DNA from: Pelomonas parva
GTDB taxonomy: Bacteria; Pseudomonadota; Gammaproteobacteria; Burkholderiales; Burkholderiaceae_C
Assembly (NCBI RefSeq): GCF_043555835.1
Contig: NZ_JBIGHV010000001.1
Coordinates: forward strand, 744,001 to 808,000
Direction: 5' to 3'
DNA: 64,000 nucleotides
Positions 17,344 to 26,075 of this stretch are shown here, one piece after another (position 1 is the stretch's first letter; the number at the start of each line of letters is the position of its first letter). A program made the translations under genes and the position numbers. Below the pieces are notes generated by a model. That model was not told where the DNA came from. It was given only the letters and a program-made list of their open reading frames with translations, and did not search any database.

Positions 17344-18603
17344 TCAGGACGCGGCAGCGGCCTTCGGGTAGCGCCCCAGGCCCAGCAGCAGCAGCGGGCC
17401 CACCACCAGCATCGCGGCGGCCACCCACAGCGCGTCCTGGTAGCTGCCGGTGCGGTCGAAGATCATCGCGAAGGCGATGGGCCCAGCGCCGGCCGCCACC
17501 GAGAAGTTGACCCATTGCCACGCATAGATCTGGCCGAAGTTGCGCTTGCCGAAGTAGCGCAGGCACAGGTAGGCGATCAGGTCGAACTCGGCACCGGCCG
17601 CCAGGCCGATCATCATCACCGCCGCGCCGGGCCACTGCGGCACGGCCAGCAGCAGGCAGGCCAGCGTCGGCGGCATCAGCAGCACCAGGGCCACGGCCGG
17701 GCCCCAGAAGTGGTCCAGCAGCCAGCCCGCCAGCAGCCGACCGGCCATCACGTTCAGGCCCAGCAGGCTGGCATAGCCGGCCGCTTGCGCCATCGTCAGG
17801 CCGCTGTCGGTCAGCATGGGCACGAGGTTGGGGATGAGGCCCGACACCGCCGCGCAGATCAACCAGAAGCCGACGATGAGCAGCCAGAAATGACGCGTGC
17901 GCAGCGCCTGGCCCACGGTCATTCCCTCGCCTTCGGGCGAAGCGCTCGCGGCGCCGACTGCGGCGCTCGGCTTCTCGCGGAACAGCAGCCACACGGCCGG
18001 CATCGCCACCAGCACGATGGCCAGCGCGATGGCCAGGTAACCGGCCCGCCAGCCGTAGGCGCCCACGATCAGGTTGACCAGCGGCGGCGCCACCAGCGCC
18101 GTCACGCCTGTGCCGCTGAGCGCAATGCCCAGCGCCAAGCCGCGGCGCTTGTCGAACCACGCCGCGATGCCGCGCGACCAGGTCAGCGGCGTGGTGCCGA
18201 CGCCCAGCACCGCGAAGATGAACCAGTTGGCCTGCCACAGCGTCGGCGAGCCGGTCTGCGCGGCCAGGCCGGCGAAGCCCAGCGCCAGGCCCAGCTGGCT
18301 GAACAGCGCGACCGGCCGCACGCCGAAGCGGTCGATGGCCCAGCCCGCCGCCCAGGCGCTGCAGATCACGCCGACCATCGAGAAAGTGAAGCCGCTCTGG
18401 ATCACCGAGCGCGACCAGCCGAACTCCAGCGCCAGAGGCTTGGCAAAGATGCCCAGCGTGTAGAAGGGCAGCGCCGTCAGCCCCATGGCCACGCCGATCC
18501 AGGCCGCCAGCACCACGCGCCAGGCGTGGTCGCGCCTGAACTCGCTGACCTCGGGGTCCGAGGCGGAGGGCAGCGCGGCGGGCTGTGCGGAGAGAGTGCT
18601 CAT
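17344..18603 (-). CDS. MFS transporter, OFA/monocarboxylate-like
   Basis: A 419-aa inner-membrane protein with 12 predicted helices in two six-helix halves split by a short cytoplasmic loop (REKPSAAVGAASASPEGEG). The first half starts AWRVVLAAWIGVAMGLTALPFYTLGIFAKPL, has GWSRSVIQSGFTFSMVG, and shows AIDRFGVRP where the MFS motif A lies. This pattern fits the oxalate/formate-antiporter-like or monocarboxylate MFS groups and suggests import of an organic acid. The start at 18603 gives MSTLSAQPAA. It diverges from the methyltransferase operon and heads an MFS-IclR-PrpD operon. Confidence 0.88.
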   Translation of the reverse strand: MSTLSAQPAALPSASDPEVSEFRRDHAWRVVLAAWIGVAMGLTALPFYTLGIFAKPLALEFGWSRSVIQSGFTFSMVGVICSAWAAGWAIDRFGVRPVALFSQLGLALGFAGLAAQTGSPTLWQANWFIFAVLGVGTTPLTWSRGIAAWFDKRRGLALGIALSGTGVTALVAPPLVNLIVGAYGWRAGYLAIALAIVLVAMPAVWLLFREKPSAAVGAASASPEGEGMTVGQALRTRHFWLLIVGFWLICAAVSGLIPNLVPMLTDSGLTMAQAAGYASLLGLNVMAGRLLAGWLLDHFWGPAVALVLLMPPTLACLLLAVPQWPGAAVMMIGLAAGAEFDLIAYLCLRYFGKRNFGQIYAWQWVNFSVAAGAGPIAFAMIFDRTGSYQDALWVAAAMLVVGPLLLLGLGRYPKAAAAS

Positions 18604-18634
18604 GGTGGGCGGACGAATGCTGGCAAGTGGCGGC

Positions 18635-18697
18635 AGGCTAGGGGATAGGGTCGGGCCGGTCAACGCGGCCCTCCGCCGCAGTTCACCTCGCGAACAG
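18635..18697 (-). promoter_or_regulatory. Candidate promoter: IclR-type dyad box for the MFS operon
   Basis: The core GTTCACCTCGCGAAC (18681-18695) is the most symmetric box in the region, with GTTC/GAAC outer arms. TAGCCT (minus strand, 18635-18640) lies 38 bp beyond the 19-bp box, and the MFS ATG follows 32 bp later. Confidence 0.5.
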
Positions 18698-18740
18698 CGG
18701 GCGGCACCCCAAGACCTTGGCAAGGGCCGAACGGCGCGGC

Positions 18741-18802
18741 CTGTTCATCTGGCGGCTAGCCGGCGAGCCCGGCGCACAGACGGCGAGAGCCGGTCCTACA
18801 TT
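18741..18802 (+). promoter_or_regulatory. Candidate promoter: IclR-type dyad box for the methyltransferase operon
   Basis: Box CTGTTCATCTGGCGGCTAG (18741-18759), then exactly 37 bp, then TACATT (18797-18802) as the -10. The GTG with its AAGGAG is 23 bp further on. No good -35 is present, as expected for an activator-dependent promoter. The box is a near match to the one at 33274 read on the same strand. Confidence 0.6.
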
Positions 18803-18824
18803 CATTCGAGACCAAGGAGTTCCC

Positions 18825-20045
18825 GTGCTCAACACCTTCCAGCAAGCCCAGCACCCGATGCTGCCCCGCGCCAGCCACGACGAAGCGTCGCGGCAGGAGT
18901 TCGCCAAGAGCCTCAAGCAGTTCGTGCAGCAAGGCCTGCTGCCGGGCCTGCAGCCGGTGTTCTCGCAGCGCGCCGCCAAGGCCTTCGAGCAGGAACATGG
19001 CCGCGCACCGCAGGACCGCCGCGAAATCCGCAAGGTGATGGAGCCCGACCTCTACTTCCAGCACTACGCCGCGCTCAACCGCATCGCGCAGGAGCTGATG
19101 TGGAACTCGGTCATCGACTCCGTCGAGCGCCAACTGCCGGCGCTGAACGAGGGCGCCAAGGCCTGGTCGGCCAAGACCCAGGCCCAGCTTCGCATAACCC
19201 CCGACTTCGTGCCGCCCCGCTACGTGACGGCGCTGGACATCCACTGCATGCCCGGCGGCTACGCCAGCGAGCTGAGCCCCGGCGACATCAGCGTGGCGGC
19301 CCTCTACGACCGCGGCGCCTACCTCTACGGCATGGGCTTCGCCGGCCCGCTGAACGACGACATGGGCCGTTCGGTCTGCAACTACGTGCAGCGCAAGCTG
19401 CCCGGCTTCAAGCCGCGCCGCATCCTCGACATGGGCTGCACCGTGGGCCACTCCACGCTGCCCTACAAGACGCTGTTCCCCGATGCTGAGGTCTGGGGCA
19501 TCGACGTGGGCGGGCCGGTGGTGCGCTATGCCCACGCCCGCGCCGCAGCACTGGGCATGGACGTGAACTTCGCGCAGATGAATGCCGAGGCCACCGACTT
19601 CGAGGACGGCTACTTCGACCTGATCGTCAGCCACATCCTGCTGCACGAGACCAGCGGCAAGGCCATGCCGCGCATCGTGCGCGAGTGCCATCGGCTGCTG
19701 TCGCCGGGCGGCTATGTGATCCACGCCGACCTGCCGCCTTTCGACCTGATGAGCCCGTTCACGCAGTTCATTCTCGACAACGAGACTTGGTACAACAACG
19801 AACCGTTCTGGGGTGCGATGAGAGAGATCGATCAGATCAAGCTGGCGGTCGACGCCGGCTTCCCGGCCGACAGCGTGGCCTTCGCCACCGCACCGATGGC
19901 CATCCTGGAATCGAGCGCCGAAGGCGCGGCCGGCTACACCGGCGACTCCACGGCGGCCGTGGCCGACCGCGAGTTCACCGCCGGTGAGTTCGCCCCCGGT
20001 GGCGGCTGGGAAGTGCTGGTCGCACGCAAGGCTGTGCAAGCATGA
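18825..20045 (+). CDS. Class I SAM-dependent methyltransferase
   Basis: About 406 aa. Motif I ILDMGCTVGHST lies near residues 200-211, followed by AEVWGIDVGGPVVRYAHARA and by DFEDGYFDLIVSHILLHET, which are motif II- and IV-like. About 200 residues precede the Rossmann domain (LKQFVQQGLLPGLQPVFSQRAAKAFE and others) and match nothing I recognise. The GTG at 18825 has AAGGAG six bases upstream. It is first gene of a tightly spaced operon and overlaps the next gene by 4 bp. The acceptor is unknown; O- or C-methylation of an acid or quinone-like intermediate is possible. Confidence 0.85.
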   Translation: MLNTFQQAQHPMLPRASHDEASRQEFAKSLKQFVQQGLLPGLQPVFSQRAAKAFEQEHGRAPQDRREIRKVMEPDLYFQHYAALNRIAQELMWNSVIDSVERQLPALNEGAKAWSAKTQAQLRITPDFVPPRYVTALDIHCMPGGYASELSPGDISVAALYDRGAYLYGMGFAGPLNDDMGRSVCNYVQRKLPGFKPRRILDMGCTVGHSTLPYKTLFPDAEVWGIDVGGPVVRYAHARAAALGMDVNFAQMNAEATDFEDGYFDLIVSHILLHETSGKAMPRIVRECHRLLSPGGYVIHADLPPFDLMSPFTQFILDNETWYNNEPFWGAMREIDQIKLAVDAGFPADSVAFATAPMAILESSAEGAAGYTGDSTAAVADREFTAGEFAPGGGWEVLVARKAVQA

Positions 20046-20398
20046 GCGCGCCCAACCTGAAGCCCCAGCGCCACGCGCGCGGCAAGCGCCCGCAGTTCTA
20101 TGCCACGCCGGGCCTGGACGATGCGATGTCCATGATCATCGTGCTGGCCCAGGAGCTGAGCGTGCTGCGCGACCGCGTCGACGCCATCGAGCGGGTCTCG
20201 GCCAAACGCGGCATCGACCTCGCCAGCGAGATCGAATCGCTGGAGCTGGACCAGGCCGCGCTGGATGCCCGCGAGCTGCAGCGCCAGCAGCTGTTCGAGC
20301 GTCTGTACTACGTCGCCCGCAAGGAAGCCGACGAGCTGGCACAGGCCGACAGCAAGCAGCGCTACGACCAGGTCATTGAAGAAACGGCGCAGGCATGA
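20042..20398 (+). CDS. Small helical protein of unknown function
   Basis: A 118-aa protein, unrecognised. After a basic start (KPQRHARGKRPQFYATPGLDD) it is almost wholly helical and charged (LAQELSVLRDRVDAIERV, then LDARELQRQQLFERLYYVARK), with coiled-coil character and no signal peptide. ATGA overlaps join it to the methyltransferase upstream and the monooxygenase downstream, so its stoichiometry is likely tied to both. It could be an accessory subunit of the methyltransferase. Confidence 0.7.
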   Translation: MSAPNLKPQRHARGKRPQFYATPGLDDAMSMIIVLAQELSVLRDRVDAIERVSAKRGIDLASEIESLELDQAALDARELQRQQLFERLYYVARKEADELAQADSKQRYDQVIEETAQA

Positions 20399-21576
20399 GC
20401 GGCACCGTTGACAAGCAGCCCGTCCTGATTGCGGGCGCCGGCATCGCCGGCCTGTGCACGGCGCTGGGCCTGTTGCGCGCCGGCATCCCGGTGCGCGTGC
20501 TGGAGCAGGCAGCCGAGCTGCGCGAGGTCGGCGCCGCCGTGTCGCTGGCCCCCAATGCCACCCGCGCGCTCGACAGCCTGGGTGTGGGCGAGGCCTTGCG
20601 CGCCGCGTCCAACTGGCCGCAGCGCGCGGCGATGAAGCACTACCAGAGCGGCGCCGAGATGGTGGCCTACGACATGGGCCCCGAGATGGAGCGCCGCTGG
20701 GGCAGCCCCTATCTGCAGCTGCTGCGCGCCGACCTGCACACGGTGCTGGTGGACGAGCTGCGCCGGCTCGACACGACGGCGCTGCAGCTGGGCGCCCGGG
20801 TGCTGGGTGTCAGCCAGGACGGCGACTCGGTCACCGTGGAGACGGCCGCCGGCAGCTTCACCGGCACCTGCCTGGTGGGCGCCGATGGCGTGCGCTCGGC
20901 GGTGCGCGCGGCGCTCTACGGCGACGGCGCGCCGGACTTCACGGGCTATGTCGCCTGGCGCGGCGTGGTGCCGACGGACTCGCTGCGCAACCCCGACTTC
21001 ACGCCCGACACCGCCGTCTTCCTCGGCCCGCAGCGCACCCTGCTGCGCTACCGCGTGCGCGGCCACACGGCCGTCAACGTGGTGGCCTTCGCGCGGGTGG
21101 AGAGCTGGGCCGATGAGGGCTGGTCGCTGCCGGCAGACCGGGCCGAGCTGCGCGCCAGCTTCGCCGGCTGGCACCCGGAGGCCGACGACATGATCGAAGG
21201 CCTGTGCCGCGCCGGCGCCTTCAAGTGGGGCCTGTTCGGCCGCGCCGCGCTGCCGCGCTGGCAGCAGGGCCGCGTCAGCCTGGTCGGCGACGCCGCCCAC
21301 CCGATGCTGCCCTTCCTGGGCCAGGGCGCCGCGATGGCCATCGAGGACGGCGTGCTGATGGCGCGCGCGCTGGTGCGTGGGCCTGATGTCGAAACGGCGC
21401 TGGCCTGCTATGAACGCATCCGCTACCCGCGCGCCACGAACACCGCCAAGCGCGCCGATGCCCACGGCCTGCGCATCCACCAGCATCTGGTGACGGCCTC
21501 CGCCGATGCGCCGGTGCCGCGTGACGACTTCGCCGAGTTCGACTTCGATGTGGCCACCACGCCGCTGGACGCCTGA
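20395..21576 (+). CDS. FAD-dependent monooxygenase, salicylate/6-hydroxynicotinate hydroxylase type
   Basis: A 393-aa class A flavin monooxygenase: FAD motif LIAGAGIAGLCTALGLLRAG (residues 11-30), the DG motif LVGADGVRSAVR, and the GD motif VSLVGDAAHPMLPFLGQGAAMAIEDGVLM. The relatives (NahG, NicC, zeaxanthin-epoxidase-like proteins) hydroxylate aromatic or N-heterocyclic acids with NAD(P)H and O2. Second copies of this function sit at 56584-57789. Its operon partners (hydrolases, PuuE-like protein, aldehyde dehydrogenase) suggest that its product is later ring-opened. Confidence 0.9.
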   Translation: MSGTVDKQPVLIAGAGIAGLCTALGLLRAGIPVRVLEQAAELREVGAAVSLAPNATRALDSLGVGEALRAASNWPQRAAMKHYQSGAEMVAYDMGPEMERRWGSPYLQLLRADLHTVLVDELRRLDTTALQLGARVLGVSQDGDSVTVETAAGSFTGTCLVGADGVRSAVRAALYGDGAPDFTGYVAWRGVVPTDSLRNPDFTPDTAVFLGPQRTLLRYRVRGHTAVNVVAFARVESWADEGWSLPADRAELRASFAGWHPEADDMIEGLCRAGAFKWGLFGRAALPRWQQGRVSLVGDAAHPMLPFLGQGAAMAIEDGVLMARALVRGPDVETALACYERIRYPRATNTAKRADAHGLRIHQHLVTASADAPVPRDDFAEFDFDVATTPLDA

Positions 21577-21579
21577 GGA

Positions 21580-22620
21580 ATGACCATGCGCCTGTCCCTC
21601 GCCCTGCCCGCCGCGCTACTGCTCGCGTCCCTGTCCGCCGTGGCCCAACCCGCGTCGGCAGCGGAGGTCAAGACCACCCGCGTGCTGACCCGCGAATCGG
21701 TCATCGCCCGCTTTGCCGATGCCCAGTCCAAGTTCGTCGACGTGGACGGCGTCAACATCCACTACAAGGACCAGGGCAGCGGCCCGGCCATCCTGCTGAT
21801 GCAGGGCACGCTGGGAGACCTGGCCGACTGGGACGGCTGGGCCGAACAGCTGTCCAAGCGCTACCGCGTGCTGCGCTTCGACATGCCGGCCTTCGGCCTC
21901 AGCGGCCAACTGCGCAGCGGCAACTACTCGGCCGACCGCATGCTGTCGCTGATCGACGCCTTCATGGACCAGATGGGCGTGGAGCGCTTCGCGATTGCCG
22001 GCACGTCCTACGGCGGCCTGGTGGCCTTCCGCTACGCCGCCACCCGCACCGACCGCGTCATGGCGCTGATCCTGGCCAACTCGGCCGGCGTCGAGTACGG
22101 CAAGCGGCCGTCTCAGATCGCCACCGCCAGCCTGCCGACGCCGCTGGCCGGCTCGGCGACGGCGCCCGCCCCTGCATCCGCACCCGCAGGCGAGACCCGC
22201 GCCAACATCTTCAACGACCCCGTCATCACCGCCGCCGACGTGGAGGTCAACCTGCGCCATGTGCTGGCCAACCAATCCCTGGTGACGCCGCTGATGGTGG
22301 AGCGCAAACTGGCCTTCACGAACATGCAGGGCCGGCTGGAGGAGTCGCTGGCCGGCCGCAAGCTCTACGAGCGCGGTGACCCGCTGCGGGTGCTGAGCCG
22401 GGTGCGTGCGCCGGCCCTGGTGCTGTGGGGCGCGGCGAACAAGGCGCTGGACCCCAAGACCGCCGACGCCTTCGTCGCCGCGCTGAAGAACGCCTGCAAC
22501 GCCGAGCGCATCGTCTACGGCGACGCCGGCCACCTGCTCATCGTCGACAAGGCGGCGCAGAGCGCGGCCGACGCGATGGCCTTTCTCGACCGCAGCACGA
22601 AGTGCCGCAGCAAGACCTGA
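21580..22620 (+). CDS. Exported alpha/beta hydrolase (copy 1)
   Basis: A 346-aa protein with a Sec signal (LALPAALLLASLSAVAQPASA). The hydrolase fold has the nucleophile Ser143 in GTSYGG, an acid-loop strand APALVLWGAANKALDPK, and the catalytic His in YGDAGHLLIVD. The usual His-Gly of the oxyanion region is Gln-Gly here (LLMQGTLGD, 73-81), whereas its paralogue at 48719 keeps LLVHGTLGD. The cap domain has an extra Ala/Pro/Thr-rich insert near 190. It starts 3 bp after the monooxygenase stop. Likely a periplasmic esterase or C-C hydrolase. Confidence 0.88.
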   Translation: MTMRLSLALPAALLLASLSAVAQPASAAEVKTTRVLTRESVIARFADAQSKFVDVDGVNIHYKDQGSGPAILLMQGTLGDLADWDGWAEQLSKRYRVLRFDMPAFGLSGQLRSGNYSADRMLSLIDAFMDQMGVERFAIAGTSYGGLVAFRYAATRTDRVMALILANSAGVEYGKRPSQIATASLPTPLAGSATAPAPASAPAGETRANIFNDPVITAADVEVNLRHVLANQSLVTPLMVERKLAFTNMQGRLEESLAGRKLYERGDPLRVLSRVRAPALVLWGAANKALDPKTADAFVAALKNACNAERIVYGDAGHLLIVDKAAQSAADAMAFLDRSTKCRSKT

Positions 22621-22646
22621 TCACCTGCCCCCCGGGAAGCCCTCTC

Positions 22647-23564
22647 ATGCATTACGACTACGTCCCCCTGCCCGAACGCCAGCCGCTGCGCTGGCCCGGC
22701 GACAAGCGCGTCGCGCTGTTCCTGACCATCAATCTCGAAACCTGGGACCTGATCAAGGACACCGACAAGCCCTACTACGCCGGCGGCCCGGCCATCCTGC
22801 CCGACACGCTGCCCGGCAACGTGCCCGACTTCCCCAACTACAGCTGGCGCGAGTACGGCCAGCGCGTCGGCGTGTGGCGCCTGTACGAGCTGTTCGACGA
22901 GATGGGCGTCAAACCGGCCGTGACGATGAATGCCGTCACCGGCCTGCGCCGCACGGCGATGGTGACCGCAGCGCTGAAGCGCGGCTGCGAGGTCATTGCC
23001 CACAACTACGAGCAGGGCGAGTTGCTGACCAACTTTGCCGGCGACGTGGCCGCTGAGCGCGCCGTCATCGAGCGCACGCTGGCCGTCTACGAGCAGGTCT
23101 GCGGCCGCCAGGCCCAGGGCTGGCTGTCGTCCTCGCTGCGCGGCACGCTGAACACGGCGGACATCCTGGCCGAGAAGGGCCTGAAGTTCTACTGCGACCT
23201 GATGAACGACGACCAGCCCTACCTGGTGCAGACGCCGCACGGCCCCATCGTCTCCACGCCCTACTCCAACGAGATCAACGACTTCACGCTGCTGACCCGG
23301 CGCGGCCACACCACGGCCGAGTTCCGCGACGTGCTGATCGAGGAGTTGAGCGTGCTGCATGACGAAGGCGCCAAGACCGGCCGCATCATGAACGTGGGCC
23401 TGCACCCGCACGTCAGCGGCCGCGCCTACCGCATCAGCGCGCTGCGCGAGTTCCTGGAGTTCGCCAAGTCGCTGCCCGGCGTCTGGTTCACCACCCGCGA
23501 GGAGGTGGCGAGCTGGTATCTGGAACACCACCACGAACACATCACGCCGAGGGCCGGCGCATGA
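22647..23564 (+). CDS. PuuE-like polysaccharide-deacetylase-fold hydrolase (copy 1)
   Basis: A 305-aa protein, the usual length of the PuuE allantoinase / cyclic imide hydrolase branch. ALFLTINLETWD (24-35) replaces the metal-binding TFDD of true chitin deacetylases, AHNYEQGELL (118-127) stands in for the HxxxH motif, and LHPHVSGRAYR is the conserved C-terminal block. These features argue for hydrolysis of a cyclic amide or imide rather than of a polysaccharide. There is no signal peptide, so it is cytoplasmic. Its stop overlaps the ATG of the aldehyde dehydrogenase. Two related genes lie at 60153 and 61071. Confidence 0.85.
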   Translation: MHYDYVPLPERQPLRWPGDKRVALFLTINLETWDLIKDTDKPYYAGGPAILPDTLPGNVPDFPNYSWREYGQRVGVWRLYELFDEMGVKPAVTMNAVTGLRRTAMVTAALKRGCEVIAHNYEQGELLTNFAGDVAAERAVIERTLAVYEQVCGRQAQGWLSSSLRGTLNTADILAEKGLKFYCDLMNDDQPYLVQTPHGPIVSTPYSNEINDFTLLTRRGHTTAEFRDVLIEELSVLHDEGAKTGRIMNVGLHPHVSGRAYRISALREFLEFAKSLPGVWFTTREEVASWYLEHHHEHITPRAGA

Positions 23565-25075
23565 GCCTCGTCATCCCTGAGCTGCAAGCCAGCCACGCCG
23601 ACGCGCTGGAGTTCCTCGGTCGCGGCGACCATCCGATGCTGCTGGGCGAGCAGTGGGTCGCCGCCCGCTCCGGCGAGTGGATGGAGGCCGTCAACCCGGC
23701 CACCGGCGCCGTGCTGGGCCGCTTCCCCAATGGCGACGCGGCCGATGTCGACATCGCCGTGCAGACCGCGCGAGCCGCCTTCGAGCAAGGCCCCTGGCCA
23801 GCGATGACGCCAGCACAGCGCGCCAAGATCCTGTGGCGCGTGGGCGAGCTGATCGAGCAGCACATCGACGAGCTGTCCGAACTGGAGACGCTGGACCAGG
23901 GCAAGCCGATCTGGGTCGGCCGCTATGCCGAGATTCCCGGAGCGGCCGAGCAGTTCCGCTTCTTCGCCGGCCAGGCCCAGCGCATCGAGGGGCAGACCCT
24001 CCCGACCTCGATCAACTACCAGCCGCCCGGCAAGCAGGTCTTCGCCTACACGCTGAAGGCCCCCGTCGGCGTCGTCGCGGCCATCGTGCCGTGGAACTCG
24101 CCGCTGGTGCTGACCGCGATGAAGTTGGCGCCCGCGCTGGCCGCCGGTTGCTGCGTCGTGCTCAAGCCCGCCGAAGACACGTCGCTGACCGCGCTGCGCC
24201 TGGGCGAGCTGCTGCTGGAGGCCGGCCTGCCGCCGGGTGTGGTGAACATCGTCACCGGCCGTGGCGACGTGGTGGGCGCCGCGCTGGCCGCGCATCCGGG
24301 CGTCGACAAGATCTCCTTCACCGGCTCCACGCAGGTAGGCCGCTCGGTGCTGTCAGCGGCCGGCGGCAACCTGAAGAAGGTGACGCTGGAGCTGGGCGGC
24401 AAGTCGCCGGTCATCGTCATGCCCGATGCCGACATGGACCTGGCCATCCCGGGCGCAGCGAATGCGATCTTCTTCAACACCGGCCAGGTCTGCGTGGCCG
24501 GCTCTCGGCTGTACGTGCACCGCAGCGTGTTCGACCAGGTCGTCAACGGCATCGCCGACATCGCCCGCGGCATGAAGCTGGGCCACGGCCTGGACGCGAC
24601 CACGCAGATCGGCCCGCTGGTCAGCCGCAAGCAGGCCGACCGAGTCCACCGCTATGTGCAGGACGCGCTGACCGATGGCGCCAAGGCTGTGGTGGGCGGG
24701 CGCCAGCTGGGCCCCAACAACACCTTCATCGAGCCGACCGTGCTGGTCAACGTGCGGCCGGACATGGCCTGCGTGCAGGAGGAAATCTTCGGCCCGGTCG
24801 TCGTGGCCACGCCGGTCGACTCGCTGGAAGAAGCGCTGGCCTTGGCCAACGATTCCATCTACGGCCTCGCCGCCAGCATCTGGACCAGCGACCTGTCCAC
24901 CGCCCACCGCGCCGCCGCGCGACTGAAGTCCGGCACCGTGTGGATCAACTGCCACCTGATGTTCGACGCCAGCCTGCCCATCGGCGGCGTTCGGCAATCC
25001 GGCTGGGGCCGCGAAAGCGGCCAGGCCGCCGTCGACAACTTCCTGGAGCTCAAGACGGTCTGCGCCGTCGTCTGA
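23561..25075 (+). CDS. NAD(P)-dependent aldehyde dehydrogenase (copy 1)
   Basis: A 504-aa aldehyde dehydrogenase: AIVPWNSPLVLTAMKLAPALAAG, KISFTGSTQVGR, the catalytic Glu in TLELGGKSPV, the catalytic Cys in NTGQVCVAGSR, and the end motif GGVRQSGWGRESG. It groups with betaine- and phenylacetaldehyde-type enzymes, but the substrate cannot be read. It oxidises an aldehyde made in this operon. A paralogue with similar motifs is at 49849-51366. Confidence 0.93.
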   Translation: MSLVIPELQASHADALEFLGRGDHPMLLGEQWVAARSGEWMEAVNPATGAVLGRFPNGDAADVDIAVQTARAAFEQGPWPAMTPAQRAKILWRVGELIEQHIDELSELETLDQGKPIWVGRYAEIPGAAEQFRFFAGQAQRIEGQTLPTSINYQPPGKQVFAYTLKAPVGVVAAIVPWNSPLVLTAMKLAPALAAGCCVVLKPAEDTSLTALRLGELLLEAGLPPGVVNIVTGRGDVVGAALAAHPGVDKISFTGSTQVGRSVLSAAGGNLKKVTLELGGKSPVIVMPDADMDLAIPGAANAIFFNTGQVCVAGSRLYVHRSVFDQVVNGIADIARGMKLGHGLDATTQIGPLVSRKQADRVHRYVQDALTDGAKAVVGGRQLGPNNTFIEPTVLVNVRPDMACVQEEIFGPVVVATPVDSLEEALALANDSIYGLAASIWTSDLSTAHRAAARLKSGTVWINCHLMFDASLPIGGVRQSGWGRESGQAAVDNFLELKTVCAVV

Positions 25076-25113
25076 GCCCCGCGCACCTTCCGCCCTGTTT
25101 CCTGGAGAAAGCC

Positions 25114-26073
25114 ATGTCCCTGAATGACTTCAAGCGCCGTGACGCGCTGCGCCTGGCCGCTGCGGCCGCGCTGACCGGCGGCGCCACCGGCCCCGCACTC
25201 GCGGCCACGCCGGCCCACCGGCCGCTGGCCTTCAAAGACCCGATCTGGAACCGCGAGGTGTCCGCCCGCCTGGAGGCCTGCGCCGACCCGAAAAACTTCG
25301 TCTACGGCGCGGTGTCCGGCGTGGTGGCCGGCGTGCGCGACGGCGAGAAGGTGCGCCCGCTGATGCGCTTCGAGGTGTTCAGCACCATCCGCGTGGTGCG
25401 CATGGCCGACGGCAACTACCAGCGCCTGTGCCGCGAGGTGGTGTTCTATCGCAACCTCGAAACCGGCCAGCTGATGGACGAGTGGGACAACCCGTACACC
25501 GGCGAGCGGGTCAAGGTGGTGGACGTGGCCAACGACCCCTACAACTACGTCATTGCCGACCACTTCCCACAGCCGCCCAGCTACGGCGGGCTGAACAAGG
25601 AGACGCGTCCGCCGCGCCCCTTCATCCGCAACTGGAGCATGCTGGACGAGAACACCGTCGGCCTGGAATCCGACATCCACCTGTACTACCCCAGCGCGAT
25701 GCGGCCGGAGAAGTGGCTGCGCGAGTCGCCCGGCGCGATGACGCGCGTGTCGGAGATGTTCCGCTACGTCATCCGCCGCAGTGACCTGGAAGACGCCACG
25801 CTGGACCACATCCCCTACCACGGCGTGTGGAACCGCGTCACGCCCTGGCTGCCCTGGATGCTGATGGACCAGGCCCCCGGCCACATCCTCTACACCGGCA
25901 CGATGACGGCGCAGACCAAGATGGTCCACCCCAAGGACGTCATCGAGCGCGTGCGCGAGCGCCACGCCAAGTACCTGGTGGCGCCGGAGAAGGTCGAGGG
26001 GCCCAGCCTGTCGAGCCTGGAGCGCTATGCGCTCGAACAGACGCCAGCAGCGCCCCGTACCAAGAAGCCCTGA
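25114..26073 (+). CDS. DUF1838 family protein with Tat-type signal (copy 1)
   Basis: A 319-aa exported protein. The twin-arginine signal KRRDALRLAAAAALTGGATG leads into a DUF1838 domain: FVYGAVSGVVAGVRDGEKVRPLMRFEVFS, later LMDEWDNPYTGERVKVVDVAN, and the diagnostic HGVWNRVTPWLPWMLMDQAPGHILYTG. DUF1838 has no assigned activity that I know of. GGAGAA precedes the ATG. Sitting among a periplasmic esterase and serine hydrolases, it probably handles the substrate after outer-membrane uptake. A shorter homologue is at 38701. Confidence 0.8.
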   Translation: MSLNDFKRRDALRLAAAAALTGGATGPALAATPAHRPLAFKDPIWNREVSARLEACADPKNFVYGAVSGVVAGVRDGEKVRPLMRFEVFSTIRVVRMADGNYQRLCREVVFYRNLETGQLMDEWDNPYTGERVKVVDVANDPYNYVIADHFPQPPSYGGLNKETRPPRPFIRNWSMLDENTVGLESDIHLYYPSAMRPEKWLRESPGAMTRVSEMFRYVIRRSDLEDATLDHIPYHGVWNRVTPWLPWMLMDQAPGHILYTGTMTAQTKMVHPKDVIERVRERHAKYLVAPEKVEGPSLSSLERYALEQTPAAPRTKKP

Positions 26074-26075
26074 AG

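Noticed and set aside
16495..18648. 717-aa + strand ORF across the IclR and MFS genes
   Set aside because: Low-complexity shadow frame, opposite two well-supported genes.
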